The position numbers and the translations under genes were made by a program. A stretch of 64,000 bases of DNA from Paraphoma chrysanthemicola (lineage: Eukaryota > Ascomycota > Dothideomycetes > Pleosporales > Phaeosphaeriaceae): the NCBI GenBank assembly GCA_020744225.1, contig JAGMWG010000002.1:248001-312000 (forward strand). The letters are read 5' to 3'. The notes under the pieces were generated by a model that worked only from the letters and a program-made list of their open reading frames with translations, was not told the origin of the DNA and made no database searches. Shown here in pieces: positions 36,976-48,514 of the stretch (position 1 is its first letter; each line of letters begins with the position of its first letter).

Positions 36976-38482
36976 ATGGGTGACCTTATGAAGCCGAAGA
37001 CGATGAAGCGCAAGAACCTCAAGGGGCTTGCGCTTAGCGCACCACCACCAAAGCCCGCGCCTTCCGCCGGAGATTCACAGGTACCAGGAGGAAACGGCAA
37101 CGACGAGAGGCAGGACACGCTGGAGATTGGCGTCGAGTTCCAGTTGGATCTCAAGGCAGAGGACCTGATTGTGCTGCGAGAACTGGGCTCAGGCAACGGC
37201 GGAACAGTCAGCAAAGTGCAGCATGCCGCGACCAAAGTCGTCATGGCAAGGAAGGTGCGTCAGACGCTGGCGGGGTTTTCATGAAGGAAGGACTGACGAG
37301 GCAGGTCATACACGTCGAGGCGAAAAACGAAGTCCGCAAGCGCATAGTGCGCGAGCTGCGCATCATGCACGACTGCAACTCGGAATACATTGTCGACTTC
37401 TACGGCGCTTTCCAGAACGAGAGCGGTGACGTGATAATGTGCATGGAGTACATGGATGTGGGGTACGAGTCTTCCGCTCCACCACTTGATGAGGCAGTAG
37501 CTAACCGCCACGCCAGATCCCTGGATTGGGTATCCCGAACATTTGGTCCTGTGCGCGTCGACGTCCTCGGAAAAATTGCAGAAGCCGTGCTCGGTGGTCT
37601 CGCATATCTCTACAGTGCACATCGCATCATGCATCGAGATCTGAAACCGTCCAACATCCTCGTGAACTCCAAAGGCTCCATCAAGCTGTGTGACTTTGGT
37701 GTGTCAAGTGAGCTGGAAGGATCAATTGCAGAGACGTTCGTCGGCACGGGAACATACATGGCACCAGAGCGAATACAGGGATCGCCGTATACTGTCAAGT
37801 CAGATGTCTGGAGTGTGGGTCTGACATTGATGGAGCTGGCCATTGGAAAATTCCCCTTTTCAGGCAGTGCCGATGATGACGAACCGGGCGGTCCTCAGGG
37901 TATCCTCGATCTCTTGCAGCAAATTGTTCTGGAGCCAGCGCCGAAGCTGCCCAAGAGCGATGCTTTCCCGTCCATTCTGGAGGATATGATCGCGAAGTGT
38001 CTGATGAAGGATCCTGCAGAGCGACCAACGCCGAGAGAGCTTTATGTAAGTTTGACCCAACATCGCCATGAATGTATGCTGATAGGCACCAGGACCACGA
38101 CGCCTTCTTGCAGGCGGCCAAACGTACTCCAGTTGATCTCGAAGCGTGGGCAGTCAGTATGATGGAACACAACAAGCGCAAATCCTACCTCGCCCCAACA
38201 GCACCAGCAGCAACCATCAAAGAGAAGCTGCGCGAGACACCGCCGGCTGAAAGGAGAGGCTCCGCTTCACAGGCCGCCAATGGCTCGGTAACAGCACCTG
38301 CACCTCCACGACCCTCGTACCCGGTACGGACATCCAGCAGTAACAGCCAGAATATGATGAATCTCCCCATACGTCCTGCACCCGCTCCATCAGATGGGTC
38401 GAATTCAAGGCCCAGCTCAAGGGGTCCTACGAATGGTGGTATGCCACCGCCAGCCAGGAGATGGAACAATGAAGTACAATAG
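36976..38482 (+). CDS. MAP kinase kinase, Ste7 type
   Basis: Spliced model join(36976..37254,37305..37462,37517..38045,38093..38482), 451 residues. The N-terminus carries a likely MAPK docking site (KTMKRKNLKGLALS). The kinase domain runs about 62-340: ELGSGNGGTVSKVQ (Gly loop), VMARKVIHVE (ATP Lys), MHRDLKPSNILVN (catalytic loop), CDFGVSSELEGSIAETFVGT (DFG and activation loop with the Sxxx[S/T] MAPKK phosphosites), YMAPERIQG and SDVWSVGLTLMELAIGKFPF. The Pro/Ser-rich C-terminal tail (PAPPRPSYP, RPAPAPSDG) is typical of the filamentous-fungal Ste7 group (Magnaporthe Mst7, Aspergillus MkkB) that activates the Fus3/Pmk1 MAPK for fusion, mating and host infection. Pbs2 and Mkk1 types are less likely. 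Introns are 47-54 bases. Confidence 0.93.
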
Positions 38483-39020
38483 CTGAGCGCGCAATAAGGG
38501 ACGATTTTCGCTGGACGATCTTTCTTCTTAGACTGGGAAGTACTGGAGCATGTTTGGGACTGTTTGTTGTACCGCTGTACAATCTTGTTCCATCTTTCGC
38601 TTGGCAGAAGCGGAGCAGGTCTGCTTTTCAAATCTGATGCATCAAATCAAGAAGAATTACTAATTTCTGAGTCCGTTGTTGTTGTTGCCTGACATTGCGC
38701 AGTTCTTGATATGGATGACAGTACCTACAATAACGGCTCGCTGCATTAGCGCAAAGAAGTGCCTGAACCACGGTCAACTCAATACGTCTAGAACATGACA
38801 CAATGTCTGAGGTGAAACCTGGTACCGAACGCACGAACGTCACGCAAAACAGTGAAATTCGTCTTTGTGAGGTTGCCTCAGCGTCCCCCGCACCTTACAT
38901 TCTAAAGCACTCAAGCCTACTTCCTTGTTCTCTATCCACTCCAGCTTCCTCCACCTTCAACGACTGCTACATTTTGCATCACTGCTCAACCCCAAGAGTG
39001 ACTCACAGACGATACCAACG
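38483..39020. other. Intergenic, no gene seen
   Basis: 3' region of the MAPKK gene and promoter of the next gene. No distinct element. Confidence 0.6.
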
Positions 39021-39940
39021 ATGACACTTCAGGAGTCACAAAACGGCGCCGACTACAGGGTTCAGTCAACTGGTCGGCTTTTCCTGACCTTGCCCGGAGG
39101 TAAGCACAGCCACTCTACCACAGACATAGATCAAGCTGACTTGTAAATCCAGAGGTGCGCAACAACATCTACGCATTCGCATGCGAAGCCAACGAATCCC
39201 CACTGCAGCATCTGCCGTCGTTTCGTTGCCCGAATAAACTCTCCAAAGGACGGCAATTCTACAACCTCACGCAGGTGTGTCGTCAGATCCGCACAGAGTT
39301 CTTGCCCATCTACACGCGCATGAACGCCGTCCGTCTTCCTTACCCGGCTCTCGACTCTTACCTGAAGGATTTCGTCCGCCCGCTCTACAAGGACAATGCA
39401 AGCATCGGTAACATCATGGTTGATGTCGTGCGGCAAGGTGCACGCTACGCCGACCACAACGATGGAAACGACGATGAGTACGATCTTGACGATGAGGGCG
39501 ATGAGGGAGACGAGGTCGAAGACGTATCCGATGCCGCATACGCCGATATCGACATCCTCCCATACATCAACCTCTGCCGCAACGCACCGAACCTCCGTAT
39601 CCGCTTCGACAAGATCGCGTGCAAATACTGCGGGGCATCTCACCATGGCTCCTACTTCAACGAGACGCTCAACGCCTTCTTTGAGCTCAATAAACATCCC
39701 AACCTGGCGAAATATCTGGATGAGGCGATTGCGGGCATCAAGGTGCAGTATCCTACGCGGATGACCTTTCAGCTTCGAAAGGACAACTGGCAGGAGTGGA
39801 TGGACGAGTGGAAGCATCGGGGCGGTCACGCGAATCGGTGGGACGAGATGTGCGCGTGGTGTGAGGAGCTTGGGCTCGATGGTGCCGCCCTGCGTGGGGC
39901 ATCGTGCTTTGAGCGGGTGGATTGTGATGGAGGTGTGTAG
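39021..39940 (+). CDS. LPxELRNRIY (2EXR/F-box-like) family protein, paralog 2
   Basis: Spliced model join(39021..39099,39153..39940), 288 residues. Exon 1 ends FLTLPG, and the phase-1 intron falls in the same place as in the 20-21 kb paralog, before EVRNNIYAFACEA. Further matches are CRQIRTEFLPIYTR, a Cys pair (ACKYCGASHHG) in place of the CECC cluster, and KHPNLAKYLDEAIAGIKVQY. An acidic insert (DGNDDEYDLDDEGDEGDE) separates the two halves and is absent from the paralogs. It is the most diverged intact member. No signal peptide. Function unknown. Confidence 0.8.
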
Positions 39941-40233
39941 GAGTATTTTGCCATTCTAGGTTGAGGTGGTATGAATTATGACACGAGCCGGTTGATAGTG
40001 GCGCGTGGTAGCATGGTTCATACAGTGAACTTGACAGGGTCAAACTGTGTGTTGGAGTTGAAGTTGTTTGCCATGACGTTGCTCTCACTTGTTTGTGCCC
40101 ACCTAACGTGACTATACTTCGGCTGTTCTCCCTAGCGTACAAATTGACCATCTTCGGCATCCCACTTGCACTTCTCTCACCTCGACAAGTGACCGTCACG
40201 TCAAGCCAATCTCCTTCCCCAAGCTGCTGTGCC

Positions 40234-41150
40234 ATGCCGTGCACAGAGACAACACCCGGGGCTCGCGATACAACCTTGACGAATACTAGCATGCCTTGCG
40301 ATGCTGCGCAAGAAAATTGCTACCTGCTCGATCTCCCAGGAGGTGAATGCATTGTCACATTTCTAGTCCGCGATCTAACACACGAATAGAAATCCGCAAT
40401 CGCACCTACGACTACACCTACGAGGAGCCAATCATGTACTTTCCGCAACGTCTGAGAGGTCATGCAGATGCTGAGCTTAGAGACTACGGCGTCACGAGAC
40501 AAAAACCACTATACTGGAGTCTTACACAGACATGTCAACAGCTGAGGGCGGAGTATCTGCCAGTACATGCCGCACGAGCAACGATCCACGTTTGTCACGT
40601 CGACTTGGACGAGTTCATGGCTGCGGGACTTCCCCTCATATCCCGTGGCGATAACAACAAGATGTTTGGGATCCTTCGTGTCGACTGCCGTGCTGCCGAC
40701 GTCGAATATCCGAAGCTGATGAGCAATGGTGAAGATAGGAGTGAGGAGGAGGGAATCGACATTCTTCCCTTTCTCCTTCTTTGTGCTACCAACCCGGGAC
40801 TCCAAGTGCAGACAGGCTTGCATGGCTGCGAATGCTGTTCAGCTCATTGGCCCTTGAGGGAGACTTTGGACCAGCTTCTCAATATCGCTAGGTGGCCGAA
40901 TCTACTGAAATGGTTGAAGGAAGCTGTGTGTTTTGTCAGGCTTGAGTTTGAGGACTCCCTGCACTTTGGTATGAAAGATGGCTACCTGAGCGGTTGGATG
41001 TCTGACTTCACGAATCTCCACGAATTCCCTGAGAATGTCTTAGAATATGAGGATTGGAAACGGGCCACTTGCGTGGACCTGGAGGGTTTGCAAGGAAAGG
41101 TCATGTTTGAACCTGCCATCAAAGTTCAGGGAGGATATTCACTAATGTGA
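40234..41150 (+). CDS. LPxELRNRIY (2EXR/F-box-like) family protein, paralog 3
   Basis: Spliced model join(40234..40342,40390..41150), 289 residues. Exon 1 ends CYLLDLPGG, then the shared phase-1 intron, then EIRNRTYDYTYEEPIMYF. It is closest to the 20-21 kb gene: CQQLRAEYLPVHAA, HVCHVDLDEFMAAGLPL, HGCECCSAHW, ARWPNLLKWLKEAV and a shared C-terminal pattern (VDLEGLQGKVMF versus VDLEGLHGRIFL). An in-frame Met at 40093 and a later one at 40291 are alternative starts; the short N-termini of the paralogs favour 40234 or 40291. It is the middle of a tandem set of three. Function unknown. Confidence 0.8.
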
Positions 41151-41515
41151 CAAGCAATTGCGACACGCCACCATGCTATTACCGCATACCGAGCTGGCTC
41201 AGCTATTCGCTGCTTTCCATAGTGTTCTAAATTGGTTCACATTCCTCCCAATTCGAGACTCGCATTGGCAATTTCCCACACTTTCTGTGCGTCTACCATG
41301 CGCTTTCACTCTCGTCTAGACAGGGAACGTGCACCTTCCCGAATCATACTTGCTGAACCATCTTACGGACGCGTTGCTCTCACCTCTTCTCACAGCTCGC
41401 TCTCGAAACTATACACCCCTTCTTGCCTTCCAAACCCCGCTTCCTTCTGCCTCCACTCAACTATCCCAGACGACCATTTTTCGGTGGGGTTCTGCCGTTG
41501 CCCTAAAGCATCAAG
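41151..41515. other. Intergenic, no gene seen
   Basis: Upstream region of the broken paralog 4. No recognisable element. Confidence 0.6.
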
Positions 41516-42252
41516 ATGCCCACAACCAAACATGGAGACTTGGAGAGATCTCATTTACTCGATCTACCAGGAGGTGAGTCTTCGCCAATTGCTGTGTTGA
41601 CTTTTATATGCTAATTCTTCGTCGTATAGAGCTACGGAACCGCATCTACGACTGCACCACTGGTGATTCGATAAAATACTTCCCAAACATGCCGACCAAG
41701 TTCAGGCAGCACCCACTATTTCTCGGTCTCGCTCACGCATGCAAGCAAACAGCTCCGTGCCGAGTACAGCATAATATATGCTGCGCAGACTGTGATTGAG
41801 GTCCGCCACTCCGACCTACAGGATTTCTTAGAGGCAGGCCTACCTTACATGGGTCGTGACAGGCATGGCAATGTAGTCGGCAAAGTCCAGGTCCACTCGT
41901 CAAACTCTGCGAAAGTATACCGACACTCAAAGTCCGATGGATACTACACGGAGATGATCGCTCAAAAGCCGCCCGAAATGCCACTACCAAATCCCTTGAC
42001 ACCATATTCGAAATTGCGAGACGGCCTAGCTTGCGAACGTGGATCGATGAGACGGTGCTGGCTGTTAGATACCGCTACCCCACGCATTTGGAGTTCTGCA
42101 TGAACCCTGACCAGCGCAGAGATTGGATGAACTTATGGACGATTCATCCCGCAGTGGTGGCTAGAAGTCGAGAGAGCCGGAAAGTGATGCAGCAGTGGAT
42201 GATAAGCACGGGCTTGAGGCTGAGAAATGATGATGGGTTGTGTTTTAGCTGA
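41516..42252 (+). pseudogene. LPxELRNRIY family, paralog 4, disrupted
   Basis: Exon 1 (41516-41573, ending LLDLPGG) and the intron (to 41629) are intact and in the family position, leading to ELRNRIYDCTTGDSIKYF. At about 41744-41751 extra bases in CAAACAG shift the frame: LRAEYSIIYAAQTVIEVRHS is only readable in another frame. A further frame change lies near 41915-41990, where the family's IDILPFL segment is missing and the CECC cluster is replaced (HGDDRSKAARNATTK). The last third (IARRPSLRTWIDETVLAVRY, then CMNPDQRRDWMNLW) again matches the family in the original frame. Two or more frameshifts and lost conserved segments point to a pseudogene. A sequencing error could explain one shift, not all changes. 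Confidence 0.75.
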
Positions 42253-42372
42253 TCAGGCGCTGCATTTCCTCCAGGGTCTAAGATGGACGATACATATGCG
42301 CACCTAGGTGAGACTCAACCAATGGAGCAGTATCTTAACCACTGGAATTAATGCGACAATTACAAGCACGTG

Positions 42373-43207
42373 TTACACAAACTCCAATGGTCTCGGTCGG
42401 CCCCAATGATCACATGGATTGAATCTCCAACATCCCTTGTGCCTCCTCGCAAACCAATACGCGTTCAGCCACGGTACAACGAAAGGAACGGGTGGGAAGC
42501 TCTCGCCGCCTGGGTAGGACTTGTCGACGCATCCGAGAACCTGCGGAATGACCAAATACTGCTGGCAGCATCAGCAGCAGTCTAAACAGATCGTACCCTC
42601 AGGCAGAACGAAGGAAGCTTGCATTACTCACCGGATCTGCTGACTTGGCTCCTTCCTGGGCTGTTTTCGCCATAACCTTTCTTATCGCTTCACCGTCACA
42701 TTTCTCCAAAGCGAACAGCGTCTCAATCTCATCATGCAAATGCTGCGTCAAGATGCTTGCGAACCCATCTAACAGTCCCACCAATACTCCCGAATCCCAC
42801 ACCCTATCCCCTTTTCTCACCGCTGCTACCCAAGCTAACATCTCCTGCAACTTCGGCTCAAACACATGATGCTGCTCAACATTCCCTTCCATAACGTCCG
42901 CAGCAATGCCTGCCGCAAGTGCTAGGTCTTTTATCACAGGAAAAAACAGCTGCTCTTCTAGACTGTGATGGTGATGCACCGTGTCTGCCCAGGCTTGCGT
43001 GTAGAGCAGGAAGTCGGCGATATCGGTCGGCTGGGTGATGTGCGGCGCCTGCAGGTATATACTATTCAATCCGCGCAAAAGGGCGTTGTGCACGTTTGCC
43101 ATTTCGATGCATACGGAGAGAACGCCCGGATTGGTGCTAGTGCGAGCGCCGGGTTGGCCGGGGATGGGAAGCAGGGAGAAGGGGGTGTCGGCCCATGGCT
43201 TAGACAT
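42373..43207 (-). CDS. Hemerythrin/HHE-domain protein
   Basis: Spliced model complement(join(42373..42561,42632..43207)), 254 residues. The start at 43207 (MSKPWADTPFSLLPIP) is the family-like one; the frame is open further up. The HHE cation-binding helices are visible: EMANVHNALLRGLN, DTVHHHHSLEEQLFFPVI, EQHHVFEPKLQEML and LTQHLHDEIETLFALEK, giving the expected His and Glu/Asp ligands for a di-iron site. The second exon encodes the fungal tail LVIPQVLGCVDKSYPGGES and HKGCWRFNPCDHWGRPRPL, which strongly supports the splice; the acceptor is a NAGNAG (CAGCAG), so one-residue variants may occur. Such proteins bind oxygen, nitric oxide or iron; the exact role in fungi is not settled. Confidence 0.88.
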
Positions 43208-44780
43208 TTTTGTAAATCTGAATGTGAAAGTCTCTGTTGTGGGAAAAGAGCGATGACTAGCATTTTGATATTCAAGAAGGGCATTGCAGCCTTGTCGTTG
43301 AGTATTAGCTGGCTTATCTCGGGGCGTGAATCCTACCATTGTAGCGAGGCTGACATGACCAATGAGACGACTCGAGTTCCGCAGCAATGTAAGCAGTAAA
43401 GCTACATCGAGGTAGCTAATAAGCTCAGCGTACCGTAGGTAATAGTGTCATTGGCGCGCGTACAATTGGGCTGACGACTGTCTATGTTTGGGCTTGCTGA
43501 CTGGATACACGGTGGAGTCGAGCTGGTGGTAGGGCAAGCTGAGGCTGAGAAGGATCCGTAGGATTCACATCTCGCTGGTAGTCGATCACAACAGGGCGAC
43601 TTTGCAGTATTGATCTCAATCGCCGTCGCACTCGTTCTTGAGTGAAGACCGATACTGCGAGGTCGCCCCAGTGTACGCGAGACAACCTTGGAATCGTCCT
43701 TCGTGCTGTTCCACGCAACCCCCTGTGGAGGTTCAACAGTTCATGTTGTAAAGTTTAGTGTTATGCGACAGGTATCGTATATGTCTCGGCATGATATCGT
43801 AGCCATGATGAAAATCGATTTAGTCGGACTCACGCATGTTGAAGGTGTGAAGTGATTGACGGAAAACGCCTTGGCCATATTGGGAGAGCACAGGCCTGAC
43901 TGAGGTGTGACGGCGTCTTGGCAGTTCAACTCATCAAACCTTGGAAGCGTCGGTCTTCATCACGGACTTTTCTCACTTTCATAATTTGAACATAGCGTGC
44001 TCATGTCAAGGACAGCACGTTCGAAATAACGAAAAGATGCGAAAGACCGGAACGGTGGTGATAATTATGTAGTGCATGATTATCTGACGATCGCATTTCC
44101 GATACCCAGCTGGCCCCGCATTCCAACCACCTGGACACCCTCATCTCGAAACCGGCAAGTGACCTCATTCCAATGGCAGGGCTGTTCGTTATGCGTTCGG
44201 TCCAAGAGATGTTTCGAAACGGGCCGCGGGGTCCCGGACACACCCTCGCACCGAAACATCCCAACGCCGCACTCGCATCCTCGCCTCATCTCCACCACGA
44301 CGAGGTCGAATCTGACTTGCTTGCTTGACAGTGACCAGACAGTGAATGCCGTATAGATGAAGCACGCGCAGGGCTGCGCCTTCCTCGCCTCAAAATCGGG
44401 TACCGACAACTTCTGGCACAGTACCTTCGGCCCCACTAAGAGCACAGTCGCGCCGCCAAAGGTAATACAACGTGGACAATGCTGGACGGCGCAACTATGG
44501 GGATGAAGAGCTCTTGGTTTTTCTTATTATATCTATCCAGTCCTCGATTTGCGGTACTGTGACGTCGGTCCCTTCACTCGCTGCATATTCTCACTCGTTC
44601 CAACTGGCTGTGTCTCGCTCCCTTGCTTTCCCACTTCATTTATTCACTCTCGCAACGTCACGCAGTGAGCTTCGCATCCCTACCACACATCACCTACAAA
44701 CCCGCCAGTTCTGCACTCACTCATCTATTACCTTCCGCTGTGTTCCGCTACGACATATCAACCGCATCATTTCGACTACC
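43208..44780. other. Intergenic, no gene seen
   Basis: 1.57 kb between the hemerythrin gene and a secreted-protein gene, which are divergent. Minus-strand frames at 43482-43736, 43741-43929 and 44080-44445 show no domain or splice continuation. The last 200 bases are C/T-rich and look like a transcript leader. Confidence 0.55.
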
Positions 44781-45401
44781 ATGTACGCAAGATTGCTTCT
44801 TTGCAGCTTATTCGCATCCTCCCTTGCGGCACCACTTGCGAAGCAAGACGGAAGCCAGCGCCAAACATGGGAGCCTGCAACTGGTAGCAAGACGACATGC
44901 GACAAGCAGTCCGACAAGATCATGGGCTTCTATGCCGGGCCACAGATGGATACTGTTATCAACGACGCATGCGCTGCGATGATGCCGGGCTGTGCGTATC
45001 AGGAACGTCTTGACCCAGACATTATGTGTATTCAGACCGTCACATGGCCGCTTAAAGGGCCTGTGAGAAGCGTACAGTCCGCAAATGTTGAAACTAGCGA
45101 AGGAAATAAGATCAGCGGTTGGGACGTTGAATGTAAGTATCTCCACCCACCCATATACACCGTCTGGCCACGCTTACAGGGTGGTATAGTCTCCGTCACA
45201 CCAGCTCCACAGCCTGCCGACTCCGCCGGCGTCTTCTGGACGAAGAAGGACTGCTATGGCTACTTTGCGCATATGCTTGAGAAGTGGGAACCAGAGGGTT
45301 GCCACACAAACAAGGGCTTCGGTGTCGGAAAGATTACAGTGGGTGGCGAGGATACACTCAAGGACACGGTGTTTGAGGTTACGATCGTGCCAGAGAAATA
45401 G
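44781..45401 (+). CDS. Small secreted cysteine-rich protein, effector-like
   Basis: Spliced model join(44781..45132,45190..45401), 187 residues. The N-terminus is a signal peptide (MYARLLLCSLFASSLAAPLA). The mature part has six Cys (KTTCDKQ, NDACAAMMPGC, DIMCIQT, KKDCYGYF, EGCHTNK), enough for three disulfides. The 57-base intron (GTAAGT to TATAG) is a multiple of three and has no stop, so its retention would give a longer in-frame protein. The frame is also open far upstream of 44781, but that would hide the signal peptide. I recognise no family. Size, secretion and Cys content make it effector-like, which is inference. Confidence 0.7.
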   Translation: MYARLLLCSLFASSLAAPLAKQDGSQRQTWEPATGSKTTCDKQSDKIMGFYAGPQMDTVINDACAAMMPGCAYQERLDPDIMCIQTVTWPLKGPVRSVQSANVETSEGNKISGWDVECKYLHPPIYTVWPRLQGGIVSVTPAPQPADSAGVFWTKKDCYGYFAHMLEKWEPEGCHTNKGFGVGKITVGGEDTLKDTVFEVTIVPEK

Positions 45402-46323
45402 TCACTTTCTTTCCTCGCAATATTCTCTTCGGTTTGGTAGCATCATACTTGGATATCGGAAGCTTGGAGTTAGGATTGAGGAGTTGCTGTTTTCGTTCGT
45501 AAAGGTATCCGACACACGCTGCGCGTGTGAACATGATCTCGGTTTCCCAAACAGACTCAGGTGTTTCGCGTGTATTCCTAATATGTGTATTTGCATTGAA
45601 CTCCCTATGGACTGACGACGACACGACAACTTGTATGTCCTCGGGATATCCTGAACTCTAATTTTACTGATGTAGAGGAGCAAAATTCATTAGTACCAGA
45701 AATATCTAAGCTTCTGTATTAATGCATTGGCATATCGTGATCTGATGAAAGATTATACTGGCATAAGATGTAATAGAACTTAGCAACAGGGTTTGCCCAA
45801 GATCACAAAGTGGCAGACCAGATACGAGTCAAAAGTATTTTGAAAATGGCGACGCCTGTAGGGAACACCATCTGATATTCTTTACGGCATGCTCCGTGCT
45901 AATCTCGAACGATTGAAATGGTGTTGTTGTTCAACATGTAGACATCCAAGGTTGCTCAACCTGTATATCAAGAATCTGTTGCAGGAAGAGTCAATAACCT
46001 TGAGAGCTCTTGAGCGAGAGAGAGAACTGACTGCATATTGACGGAGCTCAGTAGGCCATTGTCGCACGATAGGCTGCCTTTAGGTAGCCATATTAAAGTA
46101 GTATTGTTCTGAGATTTGCAATTGAAGCACAATCATCGGAGACCAACTGCAGCGCGTGTGCTTATTGCAACGACAGTAGGACATTGACGTTGCTATTGAA
46201 GGCAGCTCCTCAGAGCTGCCTGAATCTCCATGTACTTCCAACATAAAAGCTGAAGCCAACTACGTCTACTCTGCTTCAATCCCTTCGACAAACATCTTCT
46301 CAAACAGCACTTCTATGTACACA
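45402..46323. other. Intergenic, no gene seen
   Basis: 920 bases, more AT-rich than average. It lies between the 3' ends of the secreted-protein gene and the kinase-like pseudogene, which converge. Confidence 0.6.
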
Positions 46324-47421
46324 CTAAGAACATACATCATGATCGTTCCACCTCCAACCCTCCTCGAGTGCTTCGATGAAGAGCATCCTCACTACCCGAC
46401 CGAGCTCCGGTTCCTTAGGTGCATTGAATATGTTGTCTGGAGCTTTCTCAACTTCGACATACCTCCCTTCACACCCATCAGCCCACACCCTCCACATCCA
46501 TTCCATTCTCTCCTCATCAGCTGGCAACCATCCCCACACGCTCCACAGATCCGCAGAAGTCCAGTGGAACCAAGGGTTGTTGTATGCTGGTATTGCGGGA
46601 CCATCATACAGGATGTCAAATACCGTCGAAAATCAAAAATATACAAGTGGAAGGCGAAGATCTGGACTCGAGAATGCTGTCGTTGTGGTTATGATGATGT
46701 TTCTTGGCGAGATATCATGATCATGCTGAAAGCCTGCGTATCGCAGCGTATAGTCTGCTTCAATAACTTTGCGCATGATGTTCTCCCGCTCTTCCTTCAA
46801 CAAATCCTCGGGGTCTAAATCCAACATCTGCACGCCAGGCACAAAATGCATTAATATGATCTGGATTTCTCGCGTCTTGAGCTTATCGCCGATGAGAGTC
46901 TCAATATCGATAGTCCACGAGCCATAATAATTGGGTATAATACCGTCTGGTAAGGTGGAATGCTGTAGCTTGTTGTATGCGGCCGCTTCAATCACATAAC
47001 CGGAGTCTGCCTTTGCTGTGACATCGATCTTGAGCCCGGCCGGCCCGTCAGTGTCATAGAACACATAGTAGAGAGGATCAAATATCTTAGCAACTTGATT
47101 GCTCTCTAGCAGGACAATCTGAGCACCGCAGTCACTGCCTGTGCGAATTGTGTTGACGATGCGGATGCGGATCGTGTCCTCGCGCTGTGCGACTCCTGGT
47201 GCGGGAGGGTGCGCTATGCACCATTCCAGCTGAGCGCTACTTGGCAGCCGCTCAAGGTCACAGCTCTTGTCTTCGCCATAATACCCGCCGAAGGGTGCTG
47301 GCGGGATATGTGACTTGGCGATGAACGTAGCATTCACAACGTAGGGACTGTGCGGTTTTCGTGGTGGCATGCGTGGCGGTGACGGAAGTCCACTGGACAT
47401 ATCACTCGAGCGCCTTGACAT
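46324..47421 (-). pseudogene. Kinase-like protein A, interrupted by in-frame TGA
   Basis: The frame from 47421 codes 262 residues to a TGA at 46635-46633 and continues in the same frame for another 102 residues to 46324. Upstream part: GSDCGAQIVLLESNQVAKIFDPLYY (N-lobe with ATP-Lys-like KIFDPLYY), a helical C-lobe, and HDHDISPRNIIIT (catalytic loop HxDxxxxN). The downstream part (ILYDGPAIPAYNNPWFHW, ADLWSVWGWLP) is typical of the C-terminus of fungal kinase-like proteins. The stop falls where the metal-binding DF motif is expected. No intron fits: candidate donors and acceptors around it break frame. It is a paralog of the gene at 49.5-50.7 kb. Either a recent pseudogene or a sequence error in a T run. 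Confidence 0.65.
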
Positions 47422-48514
47422 GATGTAGTGGTAGATGAGAGCTATCTAGTTGAGTGCAGTGTGATACAGTGGGGTAGATCTAGCGCTTCGATGGATCGCC
47501 AAACAAACTCGCGACCGATGAGGTGAGAGTCATAGCGTAGAAATAGTGAAAGAGCGAAAGTGTCGGTAGAAGGTCGGCTATTCCTTTACCATTTATTTGG
47601 AAGTTGCAACAAGATCCTATGTGGGACGACAATGCTGTCGATGGAATTCTGGTGCGGGAAAGGGCCAAGCCCTTCACTAAATCAAGCGTTTGCCTCCATT
47701 CACCAAAATGGATTGTTATAACATGCTGCCGTGTGACACCAACAGCTGCGCGATAAGAGCGAGAAGCAGTGAGCTCATAAATTCAAGCAGGAGCGCTCAA
47801 TATGGGAGTCGACAGGATCTCGTGAAGAACTTGAGGGTGTCTCAAGATTGACTGCAACGAGCCGGAACAGATCGAAGGCTTGGCTTCGGTAGGATTCACC
47901 AGGGGTTCGATATGAAGAGCAGACCCAGCAGAACGCTAGATTAGAGATGAGATCGCAAACAGATTCGTTTCTATGGGACGAATATGTGCCTTGAAGAGTC
48001 GTTAAAGATGCAAAAGGCTCCATGACTGATGCGGCTCTTCCGCCAAGCCGGCACATACGTCACCACCTCTATCCGCGCATCGCGTACCTGAACGCGCCAT
48101 CATTGACCTCCCTTCCCAACAACGGCTGCAAGCACGCGAATTTTCTCGTAACATAGATTCAGCCGAGGCCCCCTCATTACCACAGATTGACGCGGGAGTC
48201 GTGTCCGCAGCTTGGCGAACGCTTCCAGGCCATTTCCTGCCTCGCTTCCACTGTCATTCGCTCGGGCAGGAAACCGGCGAATTGCATGTAGCACCGTGGC
48301 AGTGGCTTCGAAAAGTTCTTGTGGAGGTGGCTTGTGTGGAGAATGACGTTGTTGCTTGGGAGACGCGAAAGCTGGGAGGAGGTCGTGCATGGAGGTATAA
48401 CTTCGGTCGGTCCCGGAGGATTGGGAGGGTAGCAGAAATTTGTACATTCGGACCTACTACAGCCTCCACGATACCCATAATTCACGAAGGATCAACTGAG
48501 CAGATATCTTAACT
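47422..48514. other. Intergenic, no gene seen
   Basis: 1.1 kb between the kinase-like pseudogene A and the lipocalin gene, which are divergent. Open frames on both strands around 48100-48510 overlap one another without recognisable content. Confidence 0.6.

Noticed and set aside
44472..44780. N-terminal extension of the secreted Cys-rich protein
   Set aside because: The frame is open, but starting there would bury a clear signal peptide; the stretch looks like a C/T-rich leader.
46580..46690. Intron that would remove the TGA in kinase-like protein A
   Set aside because: The only GT...AG choices, such as the 58-base one ending AATACCAG, leave the wrong frame for the conserved C-terminus.
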